From: Pseudomonadota bacterium
Lineage (GTDB): Bacteria > Pseudomonadota > Alphaproteobacteria > UBA8366 > JADFVY01
Direction of reading: 5' to 3'
Assembly (NCBI GenBank): GCA_015222795.1
Contig: JADFVY010000148.1
Coordinates: 1-7,247 of the forward strand
DNA length: 7,247 nucleotides
The position numbers were made by a program, and so were the translations under genes. The notes under the pieces were generated by a model that made no database searches, was not told the origin of the DNA, and saw only the letters and a program-made list of their open reading frames with translations. The first letter of the stretch is position 1, and each line of letters opens with the position of its first letter. This document shows positions 1 to 7,247 of this stretch, piece after piece.

Positions 1-1416
<1,416 letters not shown>

Positions 1417-1471
1417 AGTTGAGTTGCCTCAGCCGGATTGCGCCTTGTCGGATTTGATGCAACGATACAGA

Positions 1472-1481
1472 CCACTAGTGG
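1472..1481. promoter_or_regulatory. 10-bp palindrome CCACTAGTGG upstream of hemerythrin 1 (candidate operator)
   Basis: A perfect palindrome ends 14 bases before the ATG at 1496. The same ten bases occur upstream of the next hemerythrin gene at 1937-1946. The right end overlaps the likely Shine-Dalgarno GGAG (1480-1483) by two bases. Binding of a dimeric regulator is inferred; I found no convincing -35/-10 pair around it. Confidence 0.5.
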
Positions 1482-1495
1482 AGTGAATCAGACGA

Positions 1496-1873
1496 ATGGG
1501 CGACTTCATCTGGCGACCGGAATACAGCGTCGGCGACGAGCACCTGGACGAGCAGCATCGGGGGTTGATCGAGCTCATCGACATGCTGGAGGACCAATCT
1601 CATATGGACGAAGTCCTCGGGCGCCTGGAGATTTACATCGACGAGCATTTTCGCGACGAAGAGGGCATGCTGGCAAACGCGGACTATCCCGACCTGGCCG
1701 CCCATAAAAGACAGCACAAGGCGTTCGAGGAATGGCTGGCGGTTTCTCGCCGCGCCTTCCGCGAGCCGGAGGTTTCATCAATGCTGCGCGAGAGCATCCG
1801 CGCTTATCTGAAAAGCTGGCTGGTCAACCACATCATGGTGTCCGACAAGGACTACGCAAGCTGGCTGGACTGA
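1496..1873 (+). CDS. Bacteriohemerythrin (copy 1, full ligand set)
   Basis: This encodes a 125-residue single-domain hemerythrin, the usual length for bacterial forms. Such proteins bind O2 at a non-heme di-iron centre in a four-helix bundle, and have roles in O2 delivery, sensing or iron handling. All seven expected ligands are visible in order: H21 (DEQH), H51 and E55 (HFRDEE), H70 and H74 (HKRQH), H112 and D117 (HIMVSD). The typical W-x-x-x-Y/F-S-V-G start region is at residues 6-13. There is no signal peptide or membrane segment, so it should be cytoplasmic. The ATG at 1496 has GGAG at 1480-1483, a slightly long spacing. The gene lies 79 bases after the anchored repeat protein and 106 bases before a paralogue. 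The family call is firm; the exact role (O2 store, sensor partner or NO/iron protection) is not decided by sequence. Confidence 0.95.
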   Translation: MGDFIWRPEYSVGDEHLDEQHRGLIELIDMLEDQSHMDEVLGRLEIYIDEHFRDEEGMLANADYPDLAAHKRQHKAFEEWLAVSRRAFREPEVSSMLRESIRAYLKSWLVNHIMVSDKDYASWLD

Positions 1874-1936
1874 CCGGCGCCCCTTCCGCAAACAGTTTCT
1901 TAACCGCAATTGGATTAAGGTCTATTCGCTCATTGC

Positions 1937-1946
1937 CCACTAGTGG
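1937..1946. promoter_or_regulatory. 10-bp palindrome CCACTAGTGG upstream of hemerythrin 2 (candidate operator)
   Basis: This is an exact second copy of the palindrome at 1472-1481. It ends 33 bases before the first ATG of the second hemerythrin gene. The flanking bases differ between the two copies, so only the ten-base core is shared. That suggests a selected site more than the remnant of a recent duplication. The role as an operator is inferred. Confidence 0.5.
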
Positions 1947-1979
1947 TCTCCACCCAACGGATGGTGCATATAAGGGGAC

Positions 1980-2363
1980 ATGACGAAGATGGAATGGAAG
2001 GCGAACTTTAGTGTCGGCGACACGAAGATGGATGACCAGCACAAGGGATTGATCGTGCTTGTCAACCAGCTGGCTGGCGAGAATGAAGTCGACGTGCGGG
2101 AAGCCCTGGAGAAGCTGCAGGAATATGCCGACATACATTTCCGCGACGAGGAAGCACTACTCGCCGAGATCGGCTACCCCGATCTTGACAAGCAGGCGGC
2201 CGAACATGAAACTTTCAGGAAGTGGCTCGACGAACAGCTGGAAACCTACCGGAACGGGGGCGGTTCGGATACGATACGGGCGCGGATTCAGAATTATCTC
2301 AGGATCTGGTGGATAAAACACATCCTGTTCAGCGACAAGGCCTACGCTTCCTATTTGAAGTGA
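1980..2363 (+). CDS. Bacteriohemerythrin (copy 2, one His ligand replaced by Gln)
   Basis: This is a 127-residue hemerythrin-domain protein and a clear paralogue of the preceding gene; both share SVGD, D-x-QHxGLI, HFRDEE, YPDL and the SDK-x-YAS end. Visible ligands are H21 (DDQH), H53 and E57 (HFRDEE), H76, H114 and D119 (HILFSD). The His expected at residue 72, first of the H-x3-H pair, is Gln (CAG, 2193-2195). By family knowledge that position (His73 in worm hemerythrins) binds the iron with three His ligands, so iron binding or O2 chemistry may be altered. The ATG at 1980 lies only two bases after GGGG (1974-1977). The in-frame ATG at 1989 has better spacing and would give a 124-residue protein starting MEWK, a common start for the family, so 1989 may be the true start. 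No signal peptide is seen. Confidence 0.93.
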   Translation: MTKMEWKANFSVGDTKMDDQHKGLIVLVNQLAGENEVDVREALEKLQEYADIHFRDEEALLAEIGYPDLDKQAAEHETFRKWLDEQLETYRNGGGSDTIRARIQNYLRIWWIKHILFSDKAYASYLK

Positions 2364-2397
2364 CCGCGGCGCGTGAGGGCCGAGACCGGCCTGAGCC

Positions 2398-3168
2398 CTA
2401 TGACCCACCCAGCGAGCGCCAGAATTCGCGGGTGTTTTTTATCTGCAGCTTTTGGTGGCGTTCTTCCAGGCAGGTGCGTAAGGGATACCCGAAAGCCTGA
2501 TCCACCGAACGAATGCAGGCGTCGAAGGTTTGCCGCGCAAGGGCCGGCGCGTTGCCGGCGACCCGCCGCCACAGGGCCTCGCGTTCGCTGGCCTGGATGT
2601 CGCCAGCCGCAGGCAGCGCGTTGACCAGACGCATGGCGACCCGCGCACTTGCGGCGCCTTCTGAATTTCCCTCCATAACCGCCTCCGCGGCCAGCCGCCA
2701 GGGGCCGGTGGCCGTTTCGATTTCCTCCGCCGTTAACGGGTCGGGATCGCCAGCCTCCGCGACCGGCAGCAGTGCCGCGCGCGGATTCACTTCCAGGGCC
2801 AGCGAGACTGGCCGCGCGCCGCCCAGGCGTTCCAGCGGCAAGCTGGCCTCGATCGCGGTGAAACCGTAACTGCTGCGAAACTCAACAAGTCCGCCGGCCT
2901 CGATTCTGGTCGTACGCCCGTCGGCCGCCGTGACGACCAGAACGACCTGATCCGCCCCTGCCGGCAGATAGACGCTGTCCAGGTCGGGCAGCAGCCGCTT
3001 CTCTTGCAGGCAGAAGGCCGACAGCAGGGCAGTGCATTTCCCCTTGGCGCATTGCATCGGCGCCGGTTCGGCGGTCGCCACCAGCCCCATGATCTGCGGG
3101 GCGGCGTATGCCGCGCCTGGCAAAAGCGCAAGCAGCGTAATGGTCAAGGCAAGGGTTGAGCGGAACAT
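2398..3168 (-). CDS. Secreted Cys-containing protein of unknown function
   Basis: The frame allows a start at 3198, but the ATG at 3168 is preceded by AAGGAG (3175-3180) six bases away and opens directly into a signal peptide, so I choose it (256 residues). The signal peptide has Arg3, a hydrophobic core and a likely cut after A-Y-A (residues 20-22). The mature part has Cys at 40, 45 and 53 near its N terminus and at 218 and 233 near its C terminus, which suggests disulfides in the periplasm. A middle region (about 80-130) is rich in alternating hydrophobic residues and may be a beta domain. The C-terminal part, with the last two Cys, looks helical and charged. I do not recognise a named family or catalytic motif. 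It lies 81 bases after azlD on the same strand and converges on hemerythrin 2 with 34 bases between stop codons. Confidence 0.85.
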   Translation of the reverse strand: MFRSTLALTITLLALLPGAAYAAPQIMGLVATAEPAPMQCAKGKCTALLSAFCLQEKRLLPDLDSVYLPAGADQVVLVVTAADGRTTRIEAGGLVEFRSSYGFTAIEASLPLERLGGARPVSLALEVNPRAALLPVAEAGDPDPLTAEEIETATGPWRLAAEAVMEGNSEGAASARVAMRLVNALPAAGDIQASEREALWRRVAGNAPALARQTFDACIRSVDQAFGYPLRTCLEERHQKLQIKNTREFWRSLGGS

Positions 3169-3191
3169 GCGGCGCTCCTTTCCAGCTATAT

Positions 3192-3216
3192 CCATCAATC
3201 ACGGGAATCGTGATGG
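3192..3216. repeat. Imperfect dyad between azlD and the secreted-protein gene
   Basis: ATCACG (3198-3203) pairs with CGTGAT (3209-3214) around a five-base loop. Alternatively CCATCA (3192-3197) pairs with TGATGG (3211-3216). A second small dyad, AACGG-C-CCGTT, is at 3219-3229. Neither has a T-run after it on the minus strand, so this is not a standard intrinsic terminator. An mRNA-processing hairpin or an operator are both possible. Confidence 0.35.
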
Positions 3217-3249
3217 CAAACGGCCCGTTCGTCAAATCAAATCTTTCTG

Positions 3250-3588
3250 TCAGCCCGCGAAGGTAATCAGCATCGCGAAGGCCGTCACGCCGGCAAATAC
3301 GCCGGCCGCCAGATTCCGTTTCAGGCCGAAAAACACGGCGACCGCCGCGCCGACGCCGATCAGCCGGAAGGACAGCGGCGCTTCGGCCAGCAGGCCCTCG
3401 GGCAGGATTACCATGCGCGAAATCAACCCGGCCACCATCGCGTAGGCGATACATGAGAACAGCTTGAAGGCCTCGCTCTCCGGGCTCACCCGGCCACCGA
3501 TCGCCACGGCCAGCGCCCGCCACACATAGGTCGCGGCGCCGCACAGCAGCACGATTCCCCATAGCTTCCAGTCCAGCCAATCAACCAT
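3250..3588 (-). CDS. azlD: AzlD family small subunit of branched-chain amino acid exporter
   Basis: This encodes a 112-residue hydrophobic protein with about four membrane segments (roughly 10-28, 43-62, 73-88, 93-111), the length and topology of the AzlD family. AzlD works with AzlC in the inner membrane; characterised pairs (Bacillus AzlCD, YgaZH/BrnFE types) export branched-chain amino acids, analogues or methionine. The substrate here cannot be read from sequence. Family-like features are the early YVWRAL stretch after the first helix and Arg/Pro residues between helices (SRMVILPEG). Its ATG overlaps the azlC stop by eight bases (3581-3588) and has GAGG (3596-3599) seven bases upstream, so the two are translationally coupled. 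Confidence 0.9.
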   Translation of the reverse strand: MVDWLDWKLWGIVLLCGAATYVWRALAVAIGGRVSPESEAFKLFSCIAYAMVAGLISRMVILPEGLLAEAPLSFRLIGVGAAVAVFFGLKRNLAAGVFAGVTAFAMLITFAG

Positions 3589-4300
3589 CGCGTCGCCTCA
3601 GGACACGGTCGGCCAGATAGGCGCCCGTGCCGGCCGCCGCGCCGGTCAGCAACAGGCCCCAATCCGGCGAAATTAAATGAAACAGCGGCCCGGCCACCAC
3701 GCCCGCCAGCACCGCCATGATCGCCGCGCGGCCGCGCGCATCGGCGAAGACCAGGGTGAAAAATACCGGATTCAGAAACACCAGCGTCAGCGTCACGTCG
3801 CGCGGCAAGGCCCCGGCCAGAACAAAGCCGGCGCCCGTGCCTAGCAGGGCGGCGCTGAAGCAGATCCCGGCGAAACCCGCGTAATAGGGCGGCCTGTCCG
3901 CGAGGGTCATGGCCGGCCCGCGGCGCATGAGCGCGGCCCACGGATTAAGCGACATGAATTGCGCGGCAACATAGCGCCAGCGCTTTTTGGGCAGCGCTTC
4001 GTTCAAAAGCGGCATCACGGACAGGAGCATCGGCAGGAACCGGGCGTTGGCCGCGGACGACGCGGCGATAATGGCGATCATCGGCGCCCCTAATGCATAA
4101 AGCTCGACCATGGCGATCTGTCCCGGCAGGCCCCAGGTCAGGGCGGTCGAGGCCACGGCGGTCCACAGGGTCAGCCCCGCCTCGCGCGCCATCGACCCGA
4201 AACCAACCATGCTGGCGAACAACACCAGCGCCGGCATGCCGGTGGCGTCGATCATCCCGCGGGCCGTTGGCCCGACGACCTTTTTATCGTTCGATATCAT
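3581..4300 (-). CDS. azlC: AzlC family large subunit of branched-chain amino acid exporter
   Basis: This is a 239-residue multi-pass membrane protein of typical AzlC length, paired with azlD directly downstream. Such proteins are sometimes labelled ABC permease, but no ATP-binding subunit is present here and the AzlCD family is not ABC-type. Visible marks are an N-terminal Gly/Met/Pro-rich region (residues 15-35), T-W-G-L-P-G-Q (55-61) before a hydrophobic helix, and N-A-R-F-L-P (85-90), which matches the N-x-R-x family motif. Further hydrophobic helices follow up to about 229, and the protein ends in basic RRR. The start is uncertain: no good Shine-Dalgarno sequence precedes the ATG at 4300. 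The next in-frame ATG (4255) also lacks one and would remove 15 polar residues. With AzlD it should form an inner-membrane exporter whose substrate is unknown. Confidence 0.9.
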   Translation of the reverse strand: MISNDKKVVGPTARGMIDATGMPALVLFASMVGFGSMAREAGLTLWTAVASTALTWGLPGQIAMVELYALGAPMIAIIAASSAANARFLPMLLSVMPLLNEALPKKRWRYVAAQFMSLNPWAALMRRGPAMTLADRPPYYAGFAGICFSAALLGTGAGFVLAGALPRDVTLTLVFLNPVFFTLVFADARGRAAIMAVLAGVVAGPLFHLISPDWGLLLTGAAAGTGAYLADRVLRRRDG

Positions 4301-4349
4301 GGAATCGGACTGTCGTTTTTGGAGGCGCGATATTGCGGCGACCGCTCAT

Positions 4350-4369
4350 GCCGCGCAAGTGCGCGCGGC
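4350..4369 (-). terminator. GC-rich hairpin after the lipoprotein gene (possible terminator or attenuator)
   Basis: GCCGCGC (4350-4356) and GCGCGGC (4363-4369) form a perfect 7-bp stem with a six-base loop. It starts three bases after the lipoprotein stop codon on the minus strand. There is no T-tract after it on that strand, so at most it slows or weakens transcription into azlC or protects the upstream mRNA. On the plus strand a T-rich stretch does follow, but that reads antisense to the lipoprotein gene. Confidence 0.35.
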
Positions 4370-4372
4370 CGT

Positions 4373-4867
4373 TTAATTTGCGACGAAAGGGTATTTTTCC
4401 GTATTGCCGGCCCGAATCTCCTCCGCCGCCACGACCAACGAACCGGCCGGATAGTCGCTGGTGTCCTCGGTTCGAATGAAATAGATCGTATCGGCGCCGT
4501 GATAGACCCGGTAGCAGTCCAACTTTCTTTCCGGGTAGGAAAAACAGGTTTGATCCGCCTCGGCCCACCAGGTCCCGAAATAAACCAGGCGTCGCTTCGG
4601 ATCCTGTTCGGCATCCGGCTGAAAGACGCTGACGCCGCCACTACTGTAATATTCGATCCAGCCGCCCTCCCCCAAAGCGTAGCGGCCATAGAGGGTTTTG
4701 TCTCCGAACAACACCGTTGCCTGCGCTTCGTCCAGCGGTTTCAGGCCTTTTTTCTTCAGATCTTCCTCGAATTTCGCACTGGATTCATCGGTTATTTCTT
4801 CGGGCTCGCACCCCGCCAGGGCCAATCCCAGGCACAAGACCACCAATATTGTCGACATGTAACGCAT
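4373..4867 (-). CDS. Small lipoprotein of unknown function
   Basis: This is a 164-residue protein with a lipoprotein signal: a short N terminus, a hydrophobic run and a lipobox ending L-A-G-C with Cys20. The residue after Cys is Glu, not Asp, so outer-membrane sorting is possible. The mature part starts with a charged linker (EPEEITDESS), then a compact region with G-D-K-T-L-Y-G (55-61), W70, Y73-Y74, a G-T-W-W at 98-101, and a Cys pair (C108, C118) that may form a disulfide. The spacing of Gly-Thr, Trp and paired Cys recalls small beta-rich periplasmic domains such as DUF995-like proteins, but I cannot confirm that. The ATG at 4867 has GAGAG at 4875-4879. It is divergent from the MttB-family gene and lies 72 bases upstream of azlC on the same strand. 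Confidence 0.85.
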   Translation of the reverse strand: MRYMSTILVVLCLGLALAGCEPEEITDESSAKFEEDLKKKGLKPLDEAQATVLFGDKTLYGRYALGEGGWIEYYSSGGVSVFQPDAEQDPKRRLVYFGTWWAEADQTCFSYPERKLDCYRVYHGADTIYFIRTEDTSDYPAGSLVVAAEEIRAGNTEKYPFVAN

Positions 4868-5042
4868 ACCAATTCTCTCAGGTTCTTGTCGCCGCTTTGA
4901 TCCATAATATATTGCATAACGCGGCGGTAGGCCAACATGACGCGGTTTTCGTTATGCGCGTCGCTGTTGTGCGAGTGATACCCGCACCATCGGGCGCAAA
5001 TACACTGGAATTTGAACCTTTGCCATATGAGAGAGCGGGACA
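4868..5042. promoter_or_regulatory. Divergent intergenic region with inverted repeats
   Basis: This 175-base region must hold promoters for both the lipoprotein gene (minus) and the MttB-family gene (plus). The AT-rich core is at 4904-4919. A possible plus-strand promoter is TTGTCG (4886-4891), 16 bases, TATATT (4908-4913). A weak minus-strand pair is TTGGCC (4935-4930) with TATATT (4911-4906). Two dyads are visible: GCATAACG (4914-4921) with CGTTATGC (4950-4957), and GACGCG (4939-4944) with CGCGTC (4957-4962). They overlap at base 4957, and the first dyad's right arm fills most of the second's loop, so they could not form fully together. The promoter calls are weak; the repeats are exact. 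Confidence 0.4.
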
Positions 5043-6620
5043 ATGAGTGGAACGGAGTCGGTAGATGTGGGGTCGGCGCCTGCGGGACGTCGCGGCGGGC
5101 GGAGCGGCGGCGGGCGCGAGGCGCGCCAGGCGGCGCGGGCATCCGGCGGCGCGGTGCGGTCGCCCTATGTGACGCGTAATCTTCGCCCGTTCGAGGTTCT
5201 CGACGAAGAAGGCCTCTCGATCATCGAGACCAACGCCGACACGGTGCTGGAGGAGATCGGCATCGAATTCCACGATGATGCCGAGGCGCTGGAAATCTGG
5301 CGCGCTGCCGGCGCCGCCGTGGATGGCACGCGGGTCCGCTTCCCGCGCGGCATGCTGCGCAAAATCATTCAGGACAATGCCCCGGCCGAGTTCATCCAGC
5401 ATGCGCGTAACCCGGCCAACAATCTGCGTATCGGCGGTAACGCAACGGTCTTCGCGCCGGCCTATGGCCCGCCTTTCGTACGCGATCTGGATAATGGCCG
5501 GCGCTATGCGACGATCGAGGATTTCCGGAATTTCGTGAAGCTGGCCTATATGTCGAAGGCGATGCATCATTCCGGCGGCACGATCTGCGAGCCGGTGGAT
5601 TTGCCGGTCAACAAGCGCCATCTCGACATGGTGGCCAGCCATATCCGCTATTCCGACAAGGCCTTTATGGGCTCGGTTACGGCGCCCAGCCGCGCCCAGG
5701 ACACGGTGGACATGGCGAAGATCGTCTTCGGCGACGATTTCGTCGAGAATAATTGCTGCATCATCAGCCTGATCAACGCCAATTCGCCGATGACCTATGA
5801 CGACACCATGCTGGGGGCGCTGAAGGTCTATGCGCGGCACAATCAGGCCTGCATCGTCTCGCCCTTCATCCTGTCCGGCGCCATGAGCCCGGTGATGGTC
5901 GCCGCGACGCTGACCCAGATCCTGGCCGAGGCGATGGCCGGCATGGCCTTTGTCCAACTCGTGCGACCCGGCGCGCCGGTGGTGTTCGGCACCTTCGCCA
6001 GTTCGATGTCCATGCAGTCCGGGGCGCCGACTTTCGGTACCCCGGAACCGGAACTGGTAATTTTCGGCGCGGCGCAGTTGGCGAGGCGATTGGGCGTGCC
6101 GTTCCGCTCCGGCGGGTCGCTGACCGCATCCAAGACCGCGGATGCGCAGGCGGCTTACGAATCCGCCAATACGCTGCAACCGGCGCTGCTGGCCGGCGTG
6201 AATTTCATGCTGCATGCGGCCGGCTGGCTGGAGGGCGGGCTGGTCATGGGTTACGAGAAATTCGTCATGGATGCCGACCAGTGCGGGATGCAGCAGGCCC
6301 TCGTCGGCGGTATCGATCTGTCGGAAAACGGGCAGGGCCTGGATGCCATCCGCGAGGTCGGCCCGGGCCAGCATTACCTTGGCGCCGCCCATACGCTGGC
6401 CAATTTCGAAACCGCCTTCTGGCGCTCGGACATCGCCGACAACAACTCGTTCGAACAATGGCAGGCCGAGGGCGAACAAGACGCCGCCCAGCGCGCGAAC
6501 ACGCGCTACAAGAAAATGCTGGCGGACTATGTAGCCCCGGACATCGATCCCGGCATATCTGAAGCGCTGGACGAGTTCGTGGCCAGGAAAAAGGCGGCGG
6601 AACCGGATTCGAATATTTGA
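5043..6620 (+). CDS. Trimethylamine methyltransferase (MttB) family protein, non-pyrrolysine type
   Basis: This 525-residue cytoplasmic protein is of the MttB family, TIM-barrel enzymes that move a methyl group from a quaternary or tertiary amine to a corrinoid protein. Visible family marks are Y-V-T-R-N-L-R-P-F (42-50) and the V-L-E-E-I-G-I-E-F segment (68-76). G-T-P-E-P-E (332-337) and G-G-S-L-T-A-S-K (357-364) lie in the barrel near where archaeal MttB carries pyrrolysine. D-A-Q-A-A-Y-E (367-373) and G-P-G-Q-H-Y-L-G (440-447) follow. There is no in-frame TAG, so this belongs to the larger Pyl-free group; studied members act on glycine betaine, proline betaine, carnitine and similar compounds. 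The substrate here is unknown. Residues 1-39 are a basic Gly/Arg/Ala-rich tail outside the catalytic domain. The start has GAGAG (5031-5035) seven bases upstream, and the next Met is residue 104. No corrinoid protein or reductive activase gene is in the window. Confidence 0.93.
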   Translation: MSGTESVDVGSAPAGRRGGRSGGGREARQAARASGGAVRSPYVTRNLRPFEVLDEEGLSIIETNADTVLEEIGIEFHDDAEALEIWRAAGAAVDGTRVRFPRGMLRKIIQDNAPAEFIQHARNPANNLRIGGNATVFAPAYGPPFVRDLDNGRRYATIEDFRNFVKLAYMSKAMHHSGGTICEPVDLPVNKRHLDMVASHIRYSDKAFMGSVTAPSRAQDTVDMAKIVFGDDFVENNCCIISLINANSPMTYDDTMLGALKVYARHNQACIVSPFILSGAMSPVMVAATLTQILAEAMAGMAFVQLVRPGAPVVFGTFASSMSMQSGAPTFGTPEPELVIFGAAQLARRLGVPFRSGGSLTASKTADAQAAYESANTLQPALLAGVNFMLHAAGWLEGGLVMGYEKFVMDADQCGMQQALVGGIDLSENGQGLDAIREVGPGQHYLGAAHTLANFETAFWRSDIADNNSFEQWQAEGEQDAAQRANTRYKKMLADYVAPDIDPGISEALDEFVARKKAAEPDSNI

Positions 6621-6656
6621 GTCCGGCGCCGCCGCCTGAAACGCTGTTCCGGCCGA

Positions 6657-7064
6657 TCAGGCCAACGGGTCGGGGCCGAAGCGGTTTTCGCCCTCGGCGC
6701 CTTTCAGAAAGCCCAGTTCGATCAGCAACCAGATGCCGCCGATAATCGGGATCAGCATGATTGCCTGGAACCAGCCGGACCGACCACGGTCATGGCAACG
6801 TTTCGCGCCGGCGGCGAGGCTGAACCATATGCCGATCAAGCTGAAAATGGACGAAAGGATACCGATTCCCCCGCCACCCATCCCGTCGTCGATCGTAAGG
6901 CCTGCCGTTATTTCGATAATAGTGAGCACGATAAGGATCGCGAGATAGGGAATAAAAAATTTCAACCAATAAGTACCCCGGCCGATTCTGCCTTCGAAAG
7001 ATGTCCAGAGCCAAACAAAAGACTGATTATCGCTCGATTCCGTAGCTGTATCCGTATCTGACAT
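6657..7064 (-). CDS. DUF805 family small membrane protein
   Basis: This encodes a 135-residue inner-membrane protein of the DUF805 family. Family marks are F-E-G-R-I-G-R-x-x-Y-W (23-33), A-K-R-x-H-D-R-G-R-S-G-W (87-98), and a C-terminal G-E-N-R-F-G-P-D-P (125-133). Hydrophobic helices lie at about 36-55, 66-86 and 99-120. The first 18 residues are polar and Ser/Thr/Asp-rich. I chose the ATG at 7064 because GGAGAG sits just upstream with normal spacing. An in-frame ATG at 7091 would add nine residues but has no Shine-Dalgarno sequence. The molecular function of DUF805 is not established; some relatives are phage- or stress-associated. It converges on the MttB-family gene, with 36 bases between stop codons. 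Confidence 0.93.
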   Translation of the reverse strand: MSDTDTATESSDNQSFVWLWTSFEGRIGRGTYWLKFFIPYLAILIVLTIIEITAGLTIDDGMGGGGIGILSSIFSLIGIWFSLAAGAKRCHDRGRSGWFQAIMLIPIIGGIWLLIELGFLKGAEGENRFGPDPLA

Positions 7065-7091
7065 TTTTCTCTCCGTGCCTGTATATTTCAT

Positions 7092-7145
7092 GTGAGCGGC
7101 GTAGATTGCATCGATTTTATGAATTATTTGTTAATATTGCCGTAT
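7092..7145 (-). promoter_or_regulatory. AT-rich upstream region of the DUF805 gene
   Basis: This stretch is strikingly AT-rich compared with the rest of the window, with runs such as ATTATTTGTTAATATTG. On the minus strand it lies about 30-80 bases before the DUF805 start and is the natural place for its promoter. I could not pick a convincing -35/-10 pair. Confidence 0.35.
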
Positions 7146-7247
7146 TTAAGAGAGATCCCATAACTTGCTTTTTCGGTTGTTTTGGCTCTCGCCGAGCATG
7201 CACACCCGGTCCCGGGGATGGGTGGCAAATTGATCCAGCACGAAGCC
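7146..7247 (-). CDS. Possible 3' end of a minus-strand gene (continues beyond window)
   Basis: Reading the minus strand from the right edge gives 33 codons, from G-F-V-L-D-Q-F to K-L-W-D-L-S, ending at TAA (7146-7148). Third codon positions are mostly G or C, as in the other genes here, and coding-like GC content drops sharply after the stop. The other two minus frames are also open over this short distance, so the evidence is limited. I do not recognise the family. Confidence 0.35.
   Translation of the reverse strand, partial: GFVLDQFATHPRDRVCMLGESQNNRKSKLWDLS

Noticed and set aside
2376..2399. Bidirectional terminator between hemerythrin 2 and the secreted-protein gene
   Set aside because: AGGGC/GCCCT can pair, but over a 14-base loop or with a bulge, and no T-run follows on either strand.
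2410..2440. Plus-strand terminator for hemerythrin 2, suggested by a run of six T
   Set aside because: The stem before the T-run is only about four base pairs, and it lies inside the coding region of the convergent gene.
4319..4900. Plus-strand open frame opposite the lipoprotein gene
   Set aside because: It lacks a ribosome binding site and family features, and the minus strand has a clear lipobox and Shine-Dalgarno sequence.
4878..6479. Long minus-strand open frame opposite the MttB-family gene
   Set aside because: Its translation is His/Arg/Gly-rich low complexity with no family features, while the plus strand has clear MttB-family motifs. It is an antisense artefact of high GC.
5043..6620. 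Pyrrolysine-type MttB with amber read-through
   Set aside because: No in-frame TAG occurs in the coding sequence.

Overview
The window looks like chromosomal DNA of an alphaproteobacterium, possibly of Rhodospirillales type. The evidence is GC-rich codon use, an MttB-family methyltransferase of the kind common in marine and soil alphaproteobacteria, an AzlC/AzlD exporter pair, a DUF805 protein and tandem bacteriohemerythrins. The taxonomic call is an inference from gene content and composition. I see no rRNA, tRNA, insertion sequence, CRISPR array or phage gene.

Left part (1-2363, plus strand): the 3' part of a gene for a long Pro/Ala-rich, acidic, repeat-bearing protein with one C-terminal membrane anchor, followed by two paralogous single-domain bacteriohemerythrin genes. 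An identical 10-bp palindrome, CCACTAGTGG, lies just upstream of each hemerythrin gene. The second hemerythrin has Gln where one iron-binding His should be. This is the most interesting part of the window.

Middle part (2398-4867, minus strand): four same-strand genes that read, in transcription order, as a small lipoprotein, AzlC, AzlD (8-bp overlap with azlC) and a secreted Cys-containing protein. azlC and azlD are certainly translated together. Whether the two exported proteins belong to the same transcript is inferred from strand and short gaps. The last of these genes converges on the second hemerythrin gene.

Right part: a 175-bp divergent intergenic region with inverted repeats separates the lipoprotein gene from a full-length trimethylamine methyltransferase (MttB)-family gene on the plus strand (5043-6620), which has no in-frame amber codon. 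It converges on a minus-strand gene for a small DUF805 membrane protein. An AT-rich upstream region follows, and then a possible 3' end of another minus-strand gene that runs off the window.

Functionally the window joins separate themes: di-iron O2-responsive or iron-holding proteins next to a tail-anchored protein, small-molecule export by AzlCD, and corrinoid-dependent demethylation of a methylated amine. Nothing in the sequence links all of these into one pathway.
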